From an uncultured Gammaproteobacteria bacterium (GTDB lineage: Bacteria > Pseudomonadota > Gammaproteobacteria > GCA-001735895): a stretch of DNA of 64,000 bases. The stretch is taken from contig CAMYLU010000011.1 of NCBI GenBank assembly GCA_947259485.1, positions 1-64,000 of the forward strand, in the 5' to 3' direction. The position numbers and the translations under genes are program-made. The notes under the pieces are model-generated. The model saw only the letters and a program-made list of their open reading frames with translations. It was not told the origin of the DNA and ran no database searches. Positions 27,904 to 37,478 of this stretch are shown piece by piece. The stretch's first letter is position 1, and every line of letters starts with the position of its first letter.

Positions 27904-29019
27904 ATGAAATCAAAGGCCGCGGTCGCGTGGGAACCGAAAAAACCCCTTGAAATTGAAGAAGTTGAAGTCGAAGGCCCGCGCGAGGGTGAGGTCTTGCTCA
28001 AGGTGCACGCCAGTGGTGTCTGCCACACCGATGCGTTCACGCTTTCGGGTGAGGACCCGGAAGGCGCGTTTCCGGCGATCCTGGGGCATGAAGGTGGCTG
28101 CGAGGTCGTGGAATGTGGGTCAGGCGTTAACAGTCTCGATGTCGGTGATCATGTCATTCCGCTTTATATCCCCGAATGCGGTGAACCCAGTTGTGCGTAC
28201 TGCAGCTCGGATAAGACCAACCTGTGCCAGTCGATTGCTGGTACGGTGTGGACCGGTTTCATGCCCGACGGTAGCCGTCGCTTTTCACATAATGGCAAGG
28301 ATTTATATCACTACATGGGCTGCTCGACTTTTTCGGAATACACCGTGGTGCCCGAAATTGCGCTCGCCAGGATCAACAAGGCAGCACCGCTCGATAAGGC
28401 CTGCCTGCTGGGTTGTGGTGTAACCACCGGTATCGGTGCGGTGTTGAACACCGCCAGGGTCCAGCCCGGCTCATCGGTTGCGGTGTTTGGCCTCGGCACG
28501 GTAGGCCTGTCAGCAGTCATGGGCGCGGTAATGGCAAAGGCCGAACGCATCATCGCGGTCGATATCAATCCCGGTAAATGGGAAATGGCAAAATCTCTCG
28601 GTGCCACTGATTTTGTTAATCCCAAAGAGGTCGATGGCTCTTTACCGGAATACATCCAGGAAATGACCGGCGGTGGGGTCGATTACTCGTTCGAATGTAT
28701 CGGCAATGTCAATGTCATGCGCGACGCACTCGAATGTACCCACATGGGGTGGGGAACTTCAACCATCATCGGTGTTGCCGGTGCAGGTGAAGAAATCAAG
28801 ACACGTCCTTTCAACCTGGTTGTCGGTCGGCGCTGGATCGGCACTGCGTTCGGTGGTGTCAAGGGGCGCACCGAACTGCCGGGTATGGTCGATCAATACA
28901 TGGATGGAACCATCGAGCTCGACAGCCTGGTAACCCATACCATGCCACTGGAAGAGATCAATACCGCCTTCGACTTGATGCATGAAGGCAAAAGTATTAA
29001 ATCTGTAATCATGTTCTAG
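27904..29019 (+). CDS. frmA: S-(hydroxymethyl)glutathione dehydrogenase (class III alcohol dehydrogenase)
   Basis: This enzyme oxidises the formaldehyde-glutathione adduct to S-formylglutathione with NAD. It has 371 residues. The catalytic zinc site is in [12 protein letters not shown] and GHEGGCEV, and the structural zinc cysteines are in [17 protein letters not shown]. The Rossmann motif is [13 protein letters not shown]. The next gene, 12 bases on, performs the second step, so the pair forms a complete glutathione-dependent detoxification route to formate. Confidence 0.95.
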   Translation: MKSKAAVAWEPKKPLEIEEVEVEGPREGEVLLKVHASGVCHTDAFTLSGEDPEGAFPAILGHEGGCEVVECGSGVNSLDVGDHVIPLYIPECGEPSCAYCSSDKTNLCQSIAGTVWTGFMPDGSRRFSHNGKDLYHYMGCSTFSEYTVVPEIALARINKAAPLDKACLLGCGVTTGIGAVLNTARVQPGSSVAVFGLGTVGLSAVMGAVMAKAERIIAVDINPGKWEMAKSLGATDFVNPKEVDGSLPEYIQEMTGGGVDYSFECIGNVNVMRDALECTHMGWGTSTIIGVAGAGEEIKTRPFNLVVGRRWIGTAFGGVKGRTELPGMVDQYMDGTIELDSLVTHTMPLEEINTAFDLMHEGKSIKSVIMF

Positions 29020-29031
29020 CGCGCTATCGAC

Positions 29032-29868
29032 ATGAAAGAAATTGAAAGTATCAAGGAAAGCGGCGGTTACCTGAACCGCTATACCCACGAGTCGCCTGCC
29101 TGCCAGTGCGAGATGACATTCTCGGTTTACCTGCCGCCCAAATCGAGAGATGGAAAAGTGCCGGCACTTTACTGGCTCTCGGGACTAACCTGCACTGACG
29201 ATAATGCCCGCACCAAGGGCGGATTTCAGCGCTTTGCCGCGCAACACGGCATTGCCATCGTGTTTCCTGACACCAGCCCGCGCGGTGCTGATGTCGCTGA
29301 CGAACCCGAACGTTATGATCTGGGCCAGGCCGCGGGTTTTTATGTCAATGCAACCCGGAGCCCGTGGACTCCGCACTACCAGATGTTTGACTACGTGACG
29401 CGTGAATTACCCGCTTTGATCGAAGCCAATTTGCCGCTGATCCCGGGTGTTAAATCGGTTACCGGGCACTCCATGGGTGGGCATGGTGCGCTGATCTGCG
29501 CGTTAAAAAATCCGGGTGAATATCGCTCCGTGTCGGCCTTCGCACCGATTGCAAACCCGGTCAACTGCGGCTGGGGGCAGGGTTGTTTCGGGGCCTACCT
29601 GGGTGAGGATACTTCCGCCTGGGAAGCTTACGACGCGACCTGCCTGGTACAAAGCGGTGCACGGGTTAACGATATCCTTATCGACCAGGGGGATGCCGAC
29701 GAGTTTCTGCACGAGGGGCAGCTACTACCGGATAATTTTCAGGCTGCCTGTGATGCCGCGGGACAGTCGGTAAACGTTCGTATGCAGCCCGGCTATGATC
29801 ATAGTTATCATTTCATCGCCAGTTTCATTGCAGACCACTTTGACTACCACGCCGGTTTTCTGAAATAA
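29032..29868 (+). CDS. fghA: S-formylglutathione hydrolase
   Basis: This alpha/beta-hydrolase releases formate and glutathione from S-formylglutathione. It has 278 residues; the nucleophile serine lies in VTGHSMGGHGAL, the acid in DQGDADEFL and the catalytic histidine in GYDHSYHFI. It is the second gene of the frmA-fghA unit. The product is often also called FrmB or esterase D. Confidence 0.95.
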   Translation: MKEIESIKESGGYLNRYTHESPACQCEMTFSVYLPPKSRDGKVPALYWLSGLTCTDDNARTKGGFQRFAAQHGIAIVFPDTSPRGADVADEPERYDLGQAAGFYVNATRSPWTPHYQMFDYVTRELPALIEANLPLIPGVKSVTGHSMGGHGALICALKNPGEYRSVSAFAPIANPVNCGWGQGCFGAYLGEDTSAWEAYDATCLVQSGARVNDILIDQGDADEFLHEGQLLPDNFQAACDAAGQSVNVRMQPGYDHSYHFIASFIADHFDYHAGFLK

Positions 29869-29905
29869 GGGTCATCCCGCCGCTCGACCTTCGCGATCCA
29901 GAACG

Positions 29906-30793
29906 TCAGCTTCCGCGGCGCGTAATCGCGATGCCCAGCATGATCAGCGACAGCGATATCAAGGTTTGCAGGTTAATCGCATCGGCGAAATACAGCCCAC
30001 TCCAGATCACGCCAAACAGCGGCACCAGGTAGCCCACCAGCGACATGAAGACGGCGCCATTGGCGCGAATAATAAAAAAGCGTACGGTCATTGCGAGCGC
30101 GGTTGCAACCACACCCAGGTAAACCAGCGCAAACAGCGAGGAGTTGTCGACGTTGTCCGGCAGTGGATTTTCCAGCAGCAATGCGAGCGGTACCATGTAC
30201 AGACAGGCGCTTAGCATGGTCGATGCCGAGGTAGATATCATCGGAAGATGCGTCAGTCGGCGCGCAACGATTGACGAAGTTGCATAACTACAGCCGGCAA
30301 TCATAACCGCAAGCTGTCCGTGCAGGCTGCCCAGCCCCGATTCGATCATGTCCCATAAGACCAGTACCAGCACACCCAGGAAACCAATAATAACTCCGAG
30401 CGCCCTGGATTTGTTAATACGTTCATCGTCGCTGGTGAAGTGAGAGATGACCAGCGAAAAAAAGGTTCCCATCGCCATCAGCAGGGCTGATTCGGCACTG
30501 CTGATGAATTGTTGACCCCAGCTGATTAAGAAGAATGGAACTGCGCTATTGAGACATCCGACGACAAATATATTGCGCCAGTTGCGTAATCCCCGGGGGA
30601 ATTTCTGACCGATCAGCATGGCAATGAATAACATGACGACAGCGCCCAGGGAAACCCGCCAGGTGGCGATACTTACCGGTCCAAAATCATTGAGCGCAAT
30701 GGTAACGAATATGAAGGCACCTCCCCAGATGGCACCGACAAAGATCAACTTTGCGACATCGGTAAGGGTGGGGCGTCTGATAGCCGGTAACAT
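29906..30793 (-). CDS. DMT-superfamily (EamA) transporter
   Basis: This integral membrane protein of 295 residues has about ten predicted helices in two EamA repeats. The N-terminal repeat has FVGAIWGGAFIFVTIALNDF and the second repeat includes YLVPLFGVIWSGLYFAD. Such proteins usually export metabolites or amino acids; the substrate cannot be read from sequence. It is divergent from the nitrile hydratase genes, but no functional link is shown. Confidence 0.8.
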   Translation of the reverse strand: MLPAIRRPTLTDVAKLIFVGAIWGGAFIFVTIALNDFGPVSIATWRVSLGAVVMLFIAMLIGQKFPRGLRNWRNIFVVGCLNSAVPFFLISWGQQFISSAESALLMAMGTFFSLVISHFTSDDERINKSRALGVIIGFLGVLVLVLWDMIESGLGSLHGQLAVMIAGCSYATSSIVARRLTHLPMISTSASTMLSACLYMVPLALLLENPLPDNVDNSSLFALVYLGVVATALAMTVRFFIIRANGAVFMSLVGYLVPLFGVIWSGLYFADAINLQTLISLSLIMLGIAITRRGS

Positions 30794-30900
30794 CGGCGCA
30801 GTGTAATTGCATAACGGTTTCAGGACGATCGATCCAGGGCGATTTATATCGAAAATTTATCTAGCTGATATTCGAGTTCAGATTAAGTAAACTGTCGTTT

Positions 30901-31572
30901 ATGGCCACTGATAGCAAACCGGCACCGGGCTTCGATGCCAGCAAAGTCGCTGAAATTCATCAGCACCTGCACAGCCACCTGCCGTCCGAATCCGCGTTAC
31001 GCGTCAAGGCACTGGAGACGCTGCTGGTAGACAAGGGGCTGGTCAATCCAAAAACCATCGACGCCTGGATCGAAGCCTATACCGAGGAAATCGGTCCCAG
31101 GCGCGGCGCCATGGTGGTCGCAAAAGCCTGGTGTGACCCGGAATACAAGGCCCGACTGTTACGCGATGCACCTTCCGCCATCGATGAGCTGGGTTTTCTC
31201 GGTAAGGCAACCGCGCATCTCAAGGTGGTTGAAAACACCGACGAGGTACACAACCTGGTGGTATGCACGCTGTGTTCCTGCTATCCATTCTCGATCCTGG
31301 GCATCGCACCTCCCTGGTACAAGGCGGCAGCTTATCGTTCCCGCGCGGTGCGCGACCCGCGTGGTGTGCTGGCAGAATTTGGTCTCGACCTAGATGTCGA
31401 TATCGAGGTCCACGTCTGGGACAGTACCGCGGAGTTGCGTTACCTGGTGTTGCCACAGCGTCCGGAGGGCACCGAGGATATGAGCGAGGAGGAATTGGCC
31501 GGGCTGGTGACGCGCAATTCTATGATCGGCACCGACCGCGACCTCGGTGAAAACATCGAGGCCGATGGCTGA
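30901..31572 (+). CDS. nthA: Nitrile hydratase alpha subunit, predicted cobalt type
   Basis: This is the metal-carrying subunit of nitrile hydratase, which hydrates nitriles to amides. It has 223 residues. The metal site is [10 protein letters not shown], with Cys122, Cys125, Ser126 and Cys127; two of these cysteines are normally oxidised to sulfinic and sulfenic acids. Threonine after the first cysteine and tyrosine after the last are typical of the cobalt class, while the iron class usually has serine and threonine. Its stop overlaps the nthB start (TGATG). No clear ribosome-binding site is seen before the ATG at 30901. Confidence 0.93.
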   Translation: MATDSKPAPGFDASKVAEIHQHLHSHLPSESALRVKALETLLVDKGLVNPKTIDAWIEAYTEEIGPRRGAMVVAKAWCDPEYKARLLRDAPSAIDELGFLGKATAHLKVVENTDEVHNLVVCTLCSCYPFSILGIAPPWYKAAAYRSRAVRDPRGVLAEFGLDLDVDIEVHVWDSTAELRYLVLPQRPEGTEDMSEEELAGLVTRNSMIGTDRDLGENIEADG

Positions 31573-32237
31573 TGGATGGAATTCACGATCTCGGCGGCAA
31601 GGAAGGTTATGGCCCGATCGAAGTCGACGAAGACGAAAGCCCGTTTCACGAAGACTGGGAAGGCCGTGAATGGGGAATTGCACAATGCGCGCGAACTCCC
31701 GGGATCACTATCGACTGGTGGCGCCATTGCCGCGAACTGATCATGCCCGGGGATTACCTCGGTCGGCCTTATTTCGATTCCTGGGCGCAAACCGATTTTT
31801 CGATATACGCCGAGGCGGGCTATTTTTCAGAGGAGGAAATAAGCGCCGGCAAATCGCCATCGAAAAAAACCGATTATGGTAAACCTGCGGTCGCGATGAC
31901 GCTGAAACAGGTGCTGCAGGAAGATCACGACCATGCCGTTCGCTTTGATGGTGAAATTGAAACGCCACCGGTATTTGCGGTAGGGCAGCAGGTGAAGACG
32001 TCTCGCCATGGAAACAGCGGCCATACGCGCTTGCCGCAGTATGCCAGGGATAGAACGGGAACGGTGCACGCCTATCATGGCGCGCACGTGTTTCCGGACC
32101 TGTCAGCGCAAGGCGTGGAAATTCATCAACACTGCTATAGCATCATGTTCGAAGCTGCGAAGCTGTGGCCGGAAGCGAAGTGGAGCCAGGACAAGGTCTA
32201 CCTTGATCTGTTTGAAACTTACCTGGCCGAGGTATGA
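31572..32237 (+). CDS. nthB: Nitrile hydratase beta subunit
   Basis: This is the partner of the alpha subunit in the alpha-beta heterodimer. It has 221 residues and begins with the family signature [16 protein letters not shown]. The C-terminal half contains the SH3-like barrel with TRLPQYARDRTGTVHAYHG. It overlaps the alpha gene by one base and the accessory gene by four, so the three are translationally coupled. Confidence 0.93.
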   Translation: MDGIHDLGGKEGYGPIEVDEDESPFHEDWEGREWGIAQCARTPGITIDWWRHCRELIMPGDYLGRPYFDSWAQTDFSIYAEAGYFSEEEISAGKSPSKKTDYGKPAVAMTLKQVLQEDHDHAVRFDGEIETPPVFAVGQQVKTSRHGNSGHTRLPQYARDRTGTVHAYHGAHVFPDLSAQGVEIHQHCYSIMFEAAKLWPEAKWSQDKVYLDLFETYLAEV

Positions 32238-32605
32238 CCATGGATGAGCCGAATTCGACGTCACTCAAACCCCTTGCCAGTGTCGACGGTCAACCGGCTT
32301 TCGATGAACCCTGGCAGGCCGAGGTGCTGGCGATTGCCGATACCCTGGTACAAAACGGCATGTTCAGTGCGAGCGCCTGGTCCGACGCACTCGGTGAAAC
32401 CCTGAGACAGGCACAATCCAGTGGCGCCAGCGACAACCAGGAAACCTACTATCAATGTGTTTTAAAGGCGCTCGAAGGACTGGTAGCCAGCCATAGCGAC
32501 ATCGATCGACAGACAATGGCCGGTAAGCGCAGGGACTGGGAGCACGCCTACCTTTCGACACCCCACGGGCAACCGGTAAATCTCAAGACCGGATCACAGG
32601 CCTAA
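32234..32605 (+). CDS. Nitrile hydratase accessory protein (activator/metallochaperone)
   Basis: This 123-residue protein matches the nitrile hydratase activator family that helps load the metal and oxidise the active-site cysteines. Visible features are FDEPWQAEVLAIADTL, QETYYQCVLKALEGLV and the C-terminal RRDWEHAYLSTPHGQPV. It begins four bases before the nthB stop. Its stop codon overlaps the stop of the convergent hupE gene. Confidence 0.85.
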   Translation: MTMDEPNSTSLKPLASVDGQPAFDEPWQAEVLAIADTLVQNGMFSASAWSDALGETLRQAQSSGASDNQETYYQCVLKALEGLVASHSDIDRQTMAGKRRDWEHAYLSTPHGQPVNLKTGSQA

Positions 32606-33246
32606 CTGGAAATAGCCTGCAACAGCGGGCCTTCGAAATGTTCAAGCGTCAGGTAGAGGCCGGCTCCCGCGACCATTGCACCCGCCAGCCGGGGCTGAAT
32701 TGCGCTCGCCTGCGAAACTTTCCATAGCGTCGCGCAAACCAGGCCTGCGGCCAGGGCAATCGTAAACTGGGTGACGCCCAGACCCAGCAGGTAACCCGCT
32801 AACACGTGGATGCCGATAGCGGCCTCCTGCGTCGCCAGTGACTGGCCAAAAGCCGCGCCGTGAAATAATCCGAAACCGGCAAAGGCGAACAGGATAGTCG
32901 GTAAACTGAATCGATGTCCGCTGAGCAACATTGAACCAAGCACCAGTAGCGATAGCGCAATCATTAGCTCCGTTGCCGGCAGAGAAGTCCACACAGTGGT
33001 GACCAGGCAGCCGCCGAGCATGGCGAGGATGTAGACCAGTGGTGCCAGTATTCTATGACGTGTGAGGATTGCGATAATACCCACCGAGGTGACAAAAAAT
33101 AAATGATCAAAGCCGAGTATCGGATGCCCGAAACCGGACATCAGGCCCTGGACGAATGTTGTCACCGGCATTCCCGCGAGCGGATGGTGCGCAAGCGCCG
33201 GACCGGCAAGCAGTGACAGCAGCACCGCGATGATTATGTTTTGCAT
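32602..33246 (-). CDS. hupE: HupE/UreJ-family nickel or cobalt permease
   Basis: This 214-residue membrane protein has a signal-like N-terminus ending ALAHHPLAGM, followed by GFGHPILGFDHLFFV and a LFHGAAFGQSL segment, the histidine motifs of HupE/UreJ metal permeases. Proteins of this family import nickel or cobalt. Neither urease nor hydrogenase genes are here, while a predicted cobalt-type nitrile hydratase is immediately next door, so cobalt supply is the most economical role. That role is inference. A strong ribosome-binding site (GGAGGAATTGAA) precedes the start. Confidence 0.82.
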   Translation of the reverse strand: MQNIIIAVLLSLLAGPALAHHPLAGMPVTTFVQGLMSGFGHPILGFDHLFFVTSVGIIAILTRHRILAPLVYILAMLGGCLVTTVWTSLPATELMIALSLLVLGSMLLSGHRFSLPTILFAFAGFGLFHGAAFGQSLATQEAAIGIHVLAGYLLGLGVTQFTIALAAGLVCATLWKVSQASAIQPRLAGAMVAGAGLYLTLEHFEGPLLQAISS

Positions 33247-33286
33247 TTCAATTCCTCCCCCGGGAATTTAATGAATCTTGGTTTGA

Positions 33287-34918
33287 CTATTGTTGGGTCC
33301 GCAAGCGCGAATTCTGAATTAACACCACGGTCAGCAGCGGCGCCGCCACGCCGATCGTCGCGACGGTAATCAACAGCCATCCCAGTTCGCTGTAATCGGC
33401 CGTGGTTTGAATCACGTCTGTTACGCGGTCGCGAACTTCACGGGTGACAGTATATATTTCGTTCATGTACTTGGTGCCAAGACTCGCGGCCGAAAGCGCC
33501 AGGTTGGTGAACGACGCCATGACCGCGAAAAACGTGGCCTTTAGGTGCGCGGGCGCGTTCTTGGCGATCCAGGCCAGCATCGGGATCATCGCGATCTGAC
33601 CCAGAGGTGATTCAATAGCGGTGTCGATAATCGCAATAAAGCGCGCATCGACGACACCCCCGGTATGTGGCGCGGTCCATTCGTGCAAGCCATAGTAGAG
33701 ACCGATATTGGGTAACGACAGGATCCCCGCGGCGATGGTCAGCAGCACGACGACAAATGCGATCGAGCGCTTCGCCATCATCGGGCGCAGCACTACCATG
33801 CCGACCAGCGTGAGCAAGGAAGCGATCAGGGACAGTACGGAAAAGAACTGCTGATCAAATTTGAGCACATCGATTTCGAACCAGCCAGCGCCCGGGCCGG
33901 GTAGCGGTACCGCGCGGAACACGAAGATGATAACCGCGGTACCCACCAGCATGTTGCGCTGCTCTGGCTTTAGTTCAAGCAGCAATCGATACATCAGGAA
34001 CAAGATAATGGTCATTGAACCGAGGAAAATTATTTCCTGCGCCAACGGTACATCGCTGACGCCCATGGTTACGGTGAAAACGGCAAAAACCAGGCTGCCA
34101 CCGAGTATCCACCAGTTCGGCCTGGTTTCGCCGGTGGGGGCGAACAACAGCTTGTCGATGCTGCTGTGATCATGGCCCTGTGCTTCCAGTTGCCGCGCGC
34201 GTCGGCGTAACAGAATGCCGCCGAGGATGACGCCCATGATCGAAACCAGTGGGATGATCAGCGCCAGCAGGTAGATGTCGGCATAGATCGCAACCTTCAT
34301 TTCTTCGGACATGTTCTCTACGCCTTCGAACATGGTGATATTGAGCGCCGCGACGGCGACCAGGCCACCGATGATCGCAACCCGTCCCAGGGTTTGCATC
34401 GTGGTATGCATGGTCTTGATATCGCTTTCCGGGTAAGGGTTGCCGTCTTCGTCGATGGTCGGCACGGCTTCCACCGTCATCGCATCCGCGACCACGTCCT
34501 GCACCACGTAACCGGTTGGCGCCAGGATGGTGGAAATCACGAACCAGGCTTCGACCCTCATGATCTCGGCCATCATCGCGGTATGCGCGATAACGCCGTA
34601 CATGATCAAGATACTGAGTGCTATCAGGCTGGCGCCGATGTAAACCAGCAGTGCCTTGCGCCGCCAGATCAGGTCAACCAGGTGACCGATGGGCATCTTC
34701 AAAGTCCAGGGAATGCCCGCCCAGAACGCCAGGCCGGCGAGAAAGGCCGCGGATAGATCGAGATACTCCTTGATAAAGAAGGTGCCGACAATCGAGGTCA
34801 GGCCCGACACGCCAGCCGCCAGGTACACCATGAGTGGAGGCAGGTAGGACCAGCGGAATTGTCTTCCCAGGTCGAGAAAGGTGTCATCGAACCAGCGCCA
34901 AACTGGATTATCAGTCAT
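33287..34918 (-). CDS. Major facilitator transporter, BT1-like
   Basis: This 543-residue polytopic membrane protein has about 12-14 helices. An early segment (AFLAGLAFWAGIPWTLKMPIGHLVDL followed by RRKAL) resembles the folate-biopterin (BT1) branch of MFS; a more general MFS assignment is safer. A hydrophilic region near 175-190 (TIDEDGNPYPESD) lies between helices. The substrate is unknown. It starts 41 bases upstream of hupE on the same strand, so the two may be co-transcribed. Confidence 0.65.
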   Translation of the reverse strand: MTDNPVWRWFDDTFLDLGRQFRWSYLPPLMVYLAAGVSGLTSIVGTFFIKEYLDLSAAFLAGLAFWAGIPWTLKMPIGHLVDLIWRRKALLVYIGASLIALSILIMYGVIAHTAMMAEIMRVEAWFVISTILAPTGYVVQDVVADAMTVEAVPTIDEDGNPYPESDIKTMHTTMQTLGRVAIIGGLVAVAALNITMFEGVENMSEEMKVAIYADIYLLALIIPLVSIMGVILGGILLRRRARQLEAQGHDHSSIDKLLFAPTGETRPNWWILGGSLVFAVFTVTMGVSDVPLAQEIIFLGSMTIILFLMYRLLLELKPEQRNMLVGTAVIIFVFRAVPLPGPGAGWFEIDVLKFDQQFFSVLSLIASLLTLVGMVVLRPMMAKRSIAFVVVLLTIAAGILSLPNIGLYYGLHEWTAPHTGGVVDARFIAIIDTAIESPLGQIAMIPMLAWIAKNAPAHLKATFFAVMASFTNLALSAASLGTKYMNEIYTVTREVRDRVTDVIQTTADYSELGWLLITVATIGVAAPLLTVVLIQNSRLRTQQ

Positions 34919-35034
34919 AAATCTCTGGATGTTGAATCATGTGCGAATCTTATTATCACATGCTCCAAATCCGACGCAAAACAATTAAACTGTTTGTAAT
35001 AGCATTAGAGTTAAGGAACAGAAACCGGCATTCT

Positions 35035-35553
35035 TTAAATTGAGCAGGGCAGGCGCATCTGCGGGCAGTGGATCGGGCGCCGGGCCTGTTTCCACCACAG
35101 AGGATTGCTGGCCTGCACAACAATGTCGTTGTGGTCGTGATATTGTTGCTGATGGATAAAACCCCAGGCCTTGGCCTTGGGGGCATGGATGAACAGGCTC
35201 CAGCATTCAGTGCCCGGGATGATATTCACGCGGTGAAAAACGTCACCGGATATAAAGTTAAGATCGCCCGCCCGCAGCCAGCGATTGTGCAACCTGTTAT
35301 CGGACCGCGCATCGAGCATGCGTGTCTCTTCGTAGGCGCCACAAATTACTAATGAAAGTGCGTGCCTCCACGGGTGATTGTGCAAACCCCGACCGGGATC
35401 GCTGGCAACAAAGCGATGCAGGTAAATCCGGTAGCCAAACGGCAGGCGTAGCAGGTGGTAACGTTCGAGATAGGGTTGATGATCAGGCCCGTTAATAACG
35501 CGGCAACGGCAAAAGGCTGATAGCTTGTAAAGCAATGATTTGGTCCAGGACAT
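35035..35553 (-). CDS. Small cupin-like protein of unknown function
   Basis: With the ATG at 35553 (AGGGG shortly upstream) this is a 172-residue protein. The longer frame from 35604 adds a poor N-terminus. The centre reads like a cupin: LHRFVASDPGRGLHNHPW, SLVICGAYEE and SGDVFHRVNI, where the HNHPW histidines could bind a metal. I recognise the pattern from small uncharacterised cupins but cannot name a function. It is divergent from the WYL regulator, which starts 83 bases away, so it is a possible target. Confidence 0.6.
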   Translation of the reverse strand: MSWTKSLLYKLSAFCRCRVINGPDHQPYLERYHLLRLPFGYRIYLHRFVASDPGRGLHNHPWRHALSLVICGAYEETRMLDARSDNRLHNRWLRAGDLNFISGDVFHRVNIIPGTECWSLFIHAPKAKAWGFIHQQQYHDHNDIVVQASNPLWWKQARRPIHCPQMRLPCSI

Positions 35554-35636
35554 TTCGTTCCCCTTCATCTTGATCGTGCTATTATCCCGGAGCATGTGGC
35601 TCACAAGATGAGCTATTACAGAAGAATACTTTATTT

Positions 35637-36611
35637 ATGGACCGAACCGAACGTTTTCACCTGATCGACCAGATGCTGTGCAACCAGCGCGTGGTCACCC
35701 GAGCCCAGTTTCTCGACGCGCTCGAGGTATCGCCGGCGACCTTCAAGCGCGACCTCGAGTACCTGCGCGACCGGCTCGCGGCGCCGATTGTCTGGGATCG
35801 TGAACGTCGCGGTTATTGCTACGAGCAGGGCGAGGATGGTGAACAGTTCCAGCTGCCCGGACTCTGGTTTAACACCAGCGAAATCCAGGCCTTGCTGAGC
35901 ATGGATGCGTTGCTGGAAAACCTTCAACCCGGCGTGTTGTCCAACCATATCGAACCACTGCGCTCACGTATCCGTATGCTGCTCGACGATGGTGATCATA
36001 GCGTCGATGAGATTGCGCGCCGGATTCGAATCGTCCCGCTGGCCGCGAAGGCCTATTCCAGTGAATATTTCCAGGATCTTTGCCAGGCATTGCTATCCAG
36101 GAAATGCGTCGATATGACTTACTACAGTCGTCCGACGGACAGTAGCAGCGAGCGTCGGGTATCACCGCAACGGCTGATCTACTACCGTGATAACTGGTAC
36201 CTGGATGCCTGGTGTCATTTACGCAGTGGTTTGCGCAGTTTTTCAATCGATGCGATCAAGGCGCTCGATATTACCAGCGAAGCAGCCATTGAAGTTGACG
36301 CCCAGGAGCTGAATCGGGAACTCGAGAGTGGCTACGGCATTTTTTCCGGCGCAAAGACTCGAAAAGCGGTACTGCGCTTCAGTCCGGAGATCGCGCGCTG
36401 GGTATCGCGCGAAACCTGGCACCCGGACCAGCAGAGCGAATATGACGACCAGGGTTACTATGTATTACGCGTGCCCTATAGCCAGGATACCGAGCTGGTC
36501 ATGGATATTCTCAAGCACGGGTCCGGGGTCGAGGTACTGCAGCCGTCCGAGTTACGTCAGCGGGTCGAGCAGCGCATCGAGGCGATGCAGGCTTTATACG
36601 CAACAAGCTGA
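35637..36611 (+). CDS. YafY-type HTH/WYL-domain transcription regulator
   Basis: This 324-residue regulator has an N-terminal DeoR/HTH_11-like helix-turn-helix (about 1-60, RAQFLDALEVSPATFKRDLE), a central WYL domain around 140-220 (RLIYYRDNWYLDAWCHL) and a C-terminal WCX-like domain (about 235-324). WYL domains are thought to sense ligands such as nucleic acids or nucleotides. It may regulate the divergent cupin-like gene. It converges with panC, with five bases between the stops. Confidence 0.82.
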   Translation: MDRTERFHLIDQMLCNQRVVTRAQFLDALEVSPATFKRDLEYLRDRLAAPIVWDRERRGYCYEQGEDGEQFQLPGLWFNTSEIQALLSMDALLENLQPGVLSNHIEPLRSRIRMLLDDGDHSVDEIARRIRIVPLAAKAYSSEYFQDLCQALLSRKCVDMTYYSRPTDSSSERRVSPQRLIYYRDNWYLDAWCHLRSGLRSFSIDAIKALDITSEAAIEVDAQELNRELESGYGIFSGAKTRKAVLRFSPEIARWVSRETWHPDQQSEYDDQGYYVLRVPYSQDTELVMDILKHGSGVEVLQPSELRQRVEQRIEAMQALYATS

Positions 36612-36616
36612 AGTGC

Positions 36617-37468
36617 TTACCAGAGCGAAATTTCGATGTTGTCGAGTAGCCGTGTCTGACCGATAGCAGCGGTAACCAGGATGACTAGGTCGCGGTCTTC
36701 GGTTGTTGCGGGCAACAGGTTTTCGGCGTTACAGATGCAGAAATAATCGGTTTTAAAACCGGCTTCTTGCAGCTCTCCGGTGGCACGCGCCTGCAGCATT
36801 TCGAAGTCGCGCTCGCCCTTGTCAATTTGCTGTGCGGTTCGCTGCAGAACCTGGTAAATCAGCGCGGCCTGTTGCTTTTGCGCGTCATCGAGATACTGGT
36901 TACGTGAACTGGTGGCAAGACCCGACGCCTCGCGCGTGGTTTCCTGGCCGATAATCTGCACATCGAGGTTGAAGTCTTCAACCATTTTGCTGATGACGCG
37001 GTACTGCTGATAATCCTTCCTGCCGAACACCGATACATCCGGTTTGACGATGTTGAACAGCTTCAATACTACGGTCGCGACCCCGGTAAAATGCCCGGGA
37101 CGGTGCGCTCCTTCGTAGTCATCGGTCAAATCGGTAACCTGCACATGGCTGATCCGCTCCAGGCCCTCGGGGTAGAGTTCGGATGCCGAGGGCAAGTAGA
37201 CCAGGTCGCAGCCGTTCGCCTCGAGCAGCGCGATGTCTTTGTCCAGGGTACGTGGATAGTGGTCCCAATCCTCGTTGGGTCCGAACTGCATCGGGTTGAC
37301 GAAAATGCTGCAGATAGTGCGATCGGACAGTGACTGGCCTTTTTCGATCAGCGATATGTGCCCGGCATGCAGGTTACCCATGGTCGGAATGAAGGCAATC
37401 GTCTGAGCATGGTCTTTCCAGTGTTGCACGTACTGGCGCAGTTCGGTGACGCTGGTGGCCTGGTGCAT
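36617..37468 (-). CDS. panC: Pantothenate synthetase (PanC)
   Basis: PanC joins pantoate and beta-alanine with ATP to make pantothenate. It has 283 residues. The HIGH-like motif PTMGNLHAGHISLI, the FGRKDYQQYRVI segment and SSRNQYLDDAQ (KMSKS-like loop) are present. panB lies 10 bases upstream, as in many bacteria. Confidence 0.96.
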   Translation of the reverse strand: MHQATSVTELRQYVQHWKDHAQTIAFIPTMGNLHAGHISLIEKGQSLSDRTICSIFVNPMQFGPNEDWDHYPRTLDKDIALLEANGCDLVYLPSASELYPEGLERISHVQVTDLTDDYEGAHRPGHFTGVATVVLKLFNIVKPDVSVFGRKDYQQYRVISKMVEDFNLDVQIIGQETTREASGLATSSRNQYLDDAQKQQAALIYQVLQRTAQQIDKGERDFEMLQARATGELQEAGFKTDYFCICNAENLLPATTEDRDLVILVTAAIGQTRLLDNIEISLW

Positions 37469-37478
37469 GGTTCAGGCC

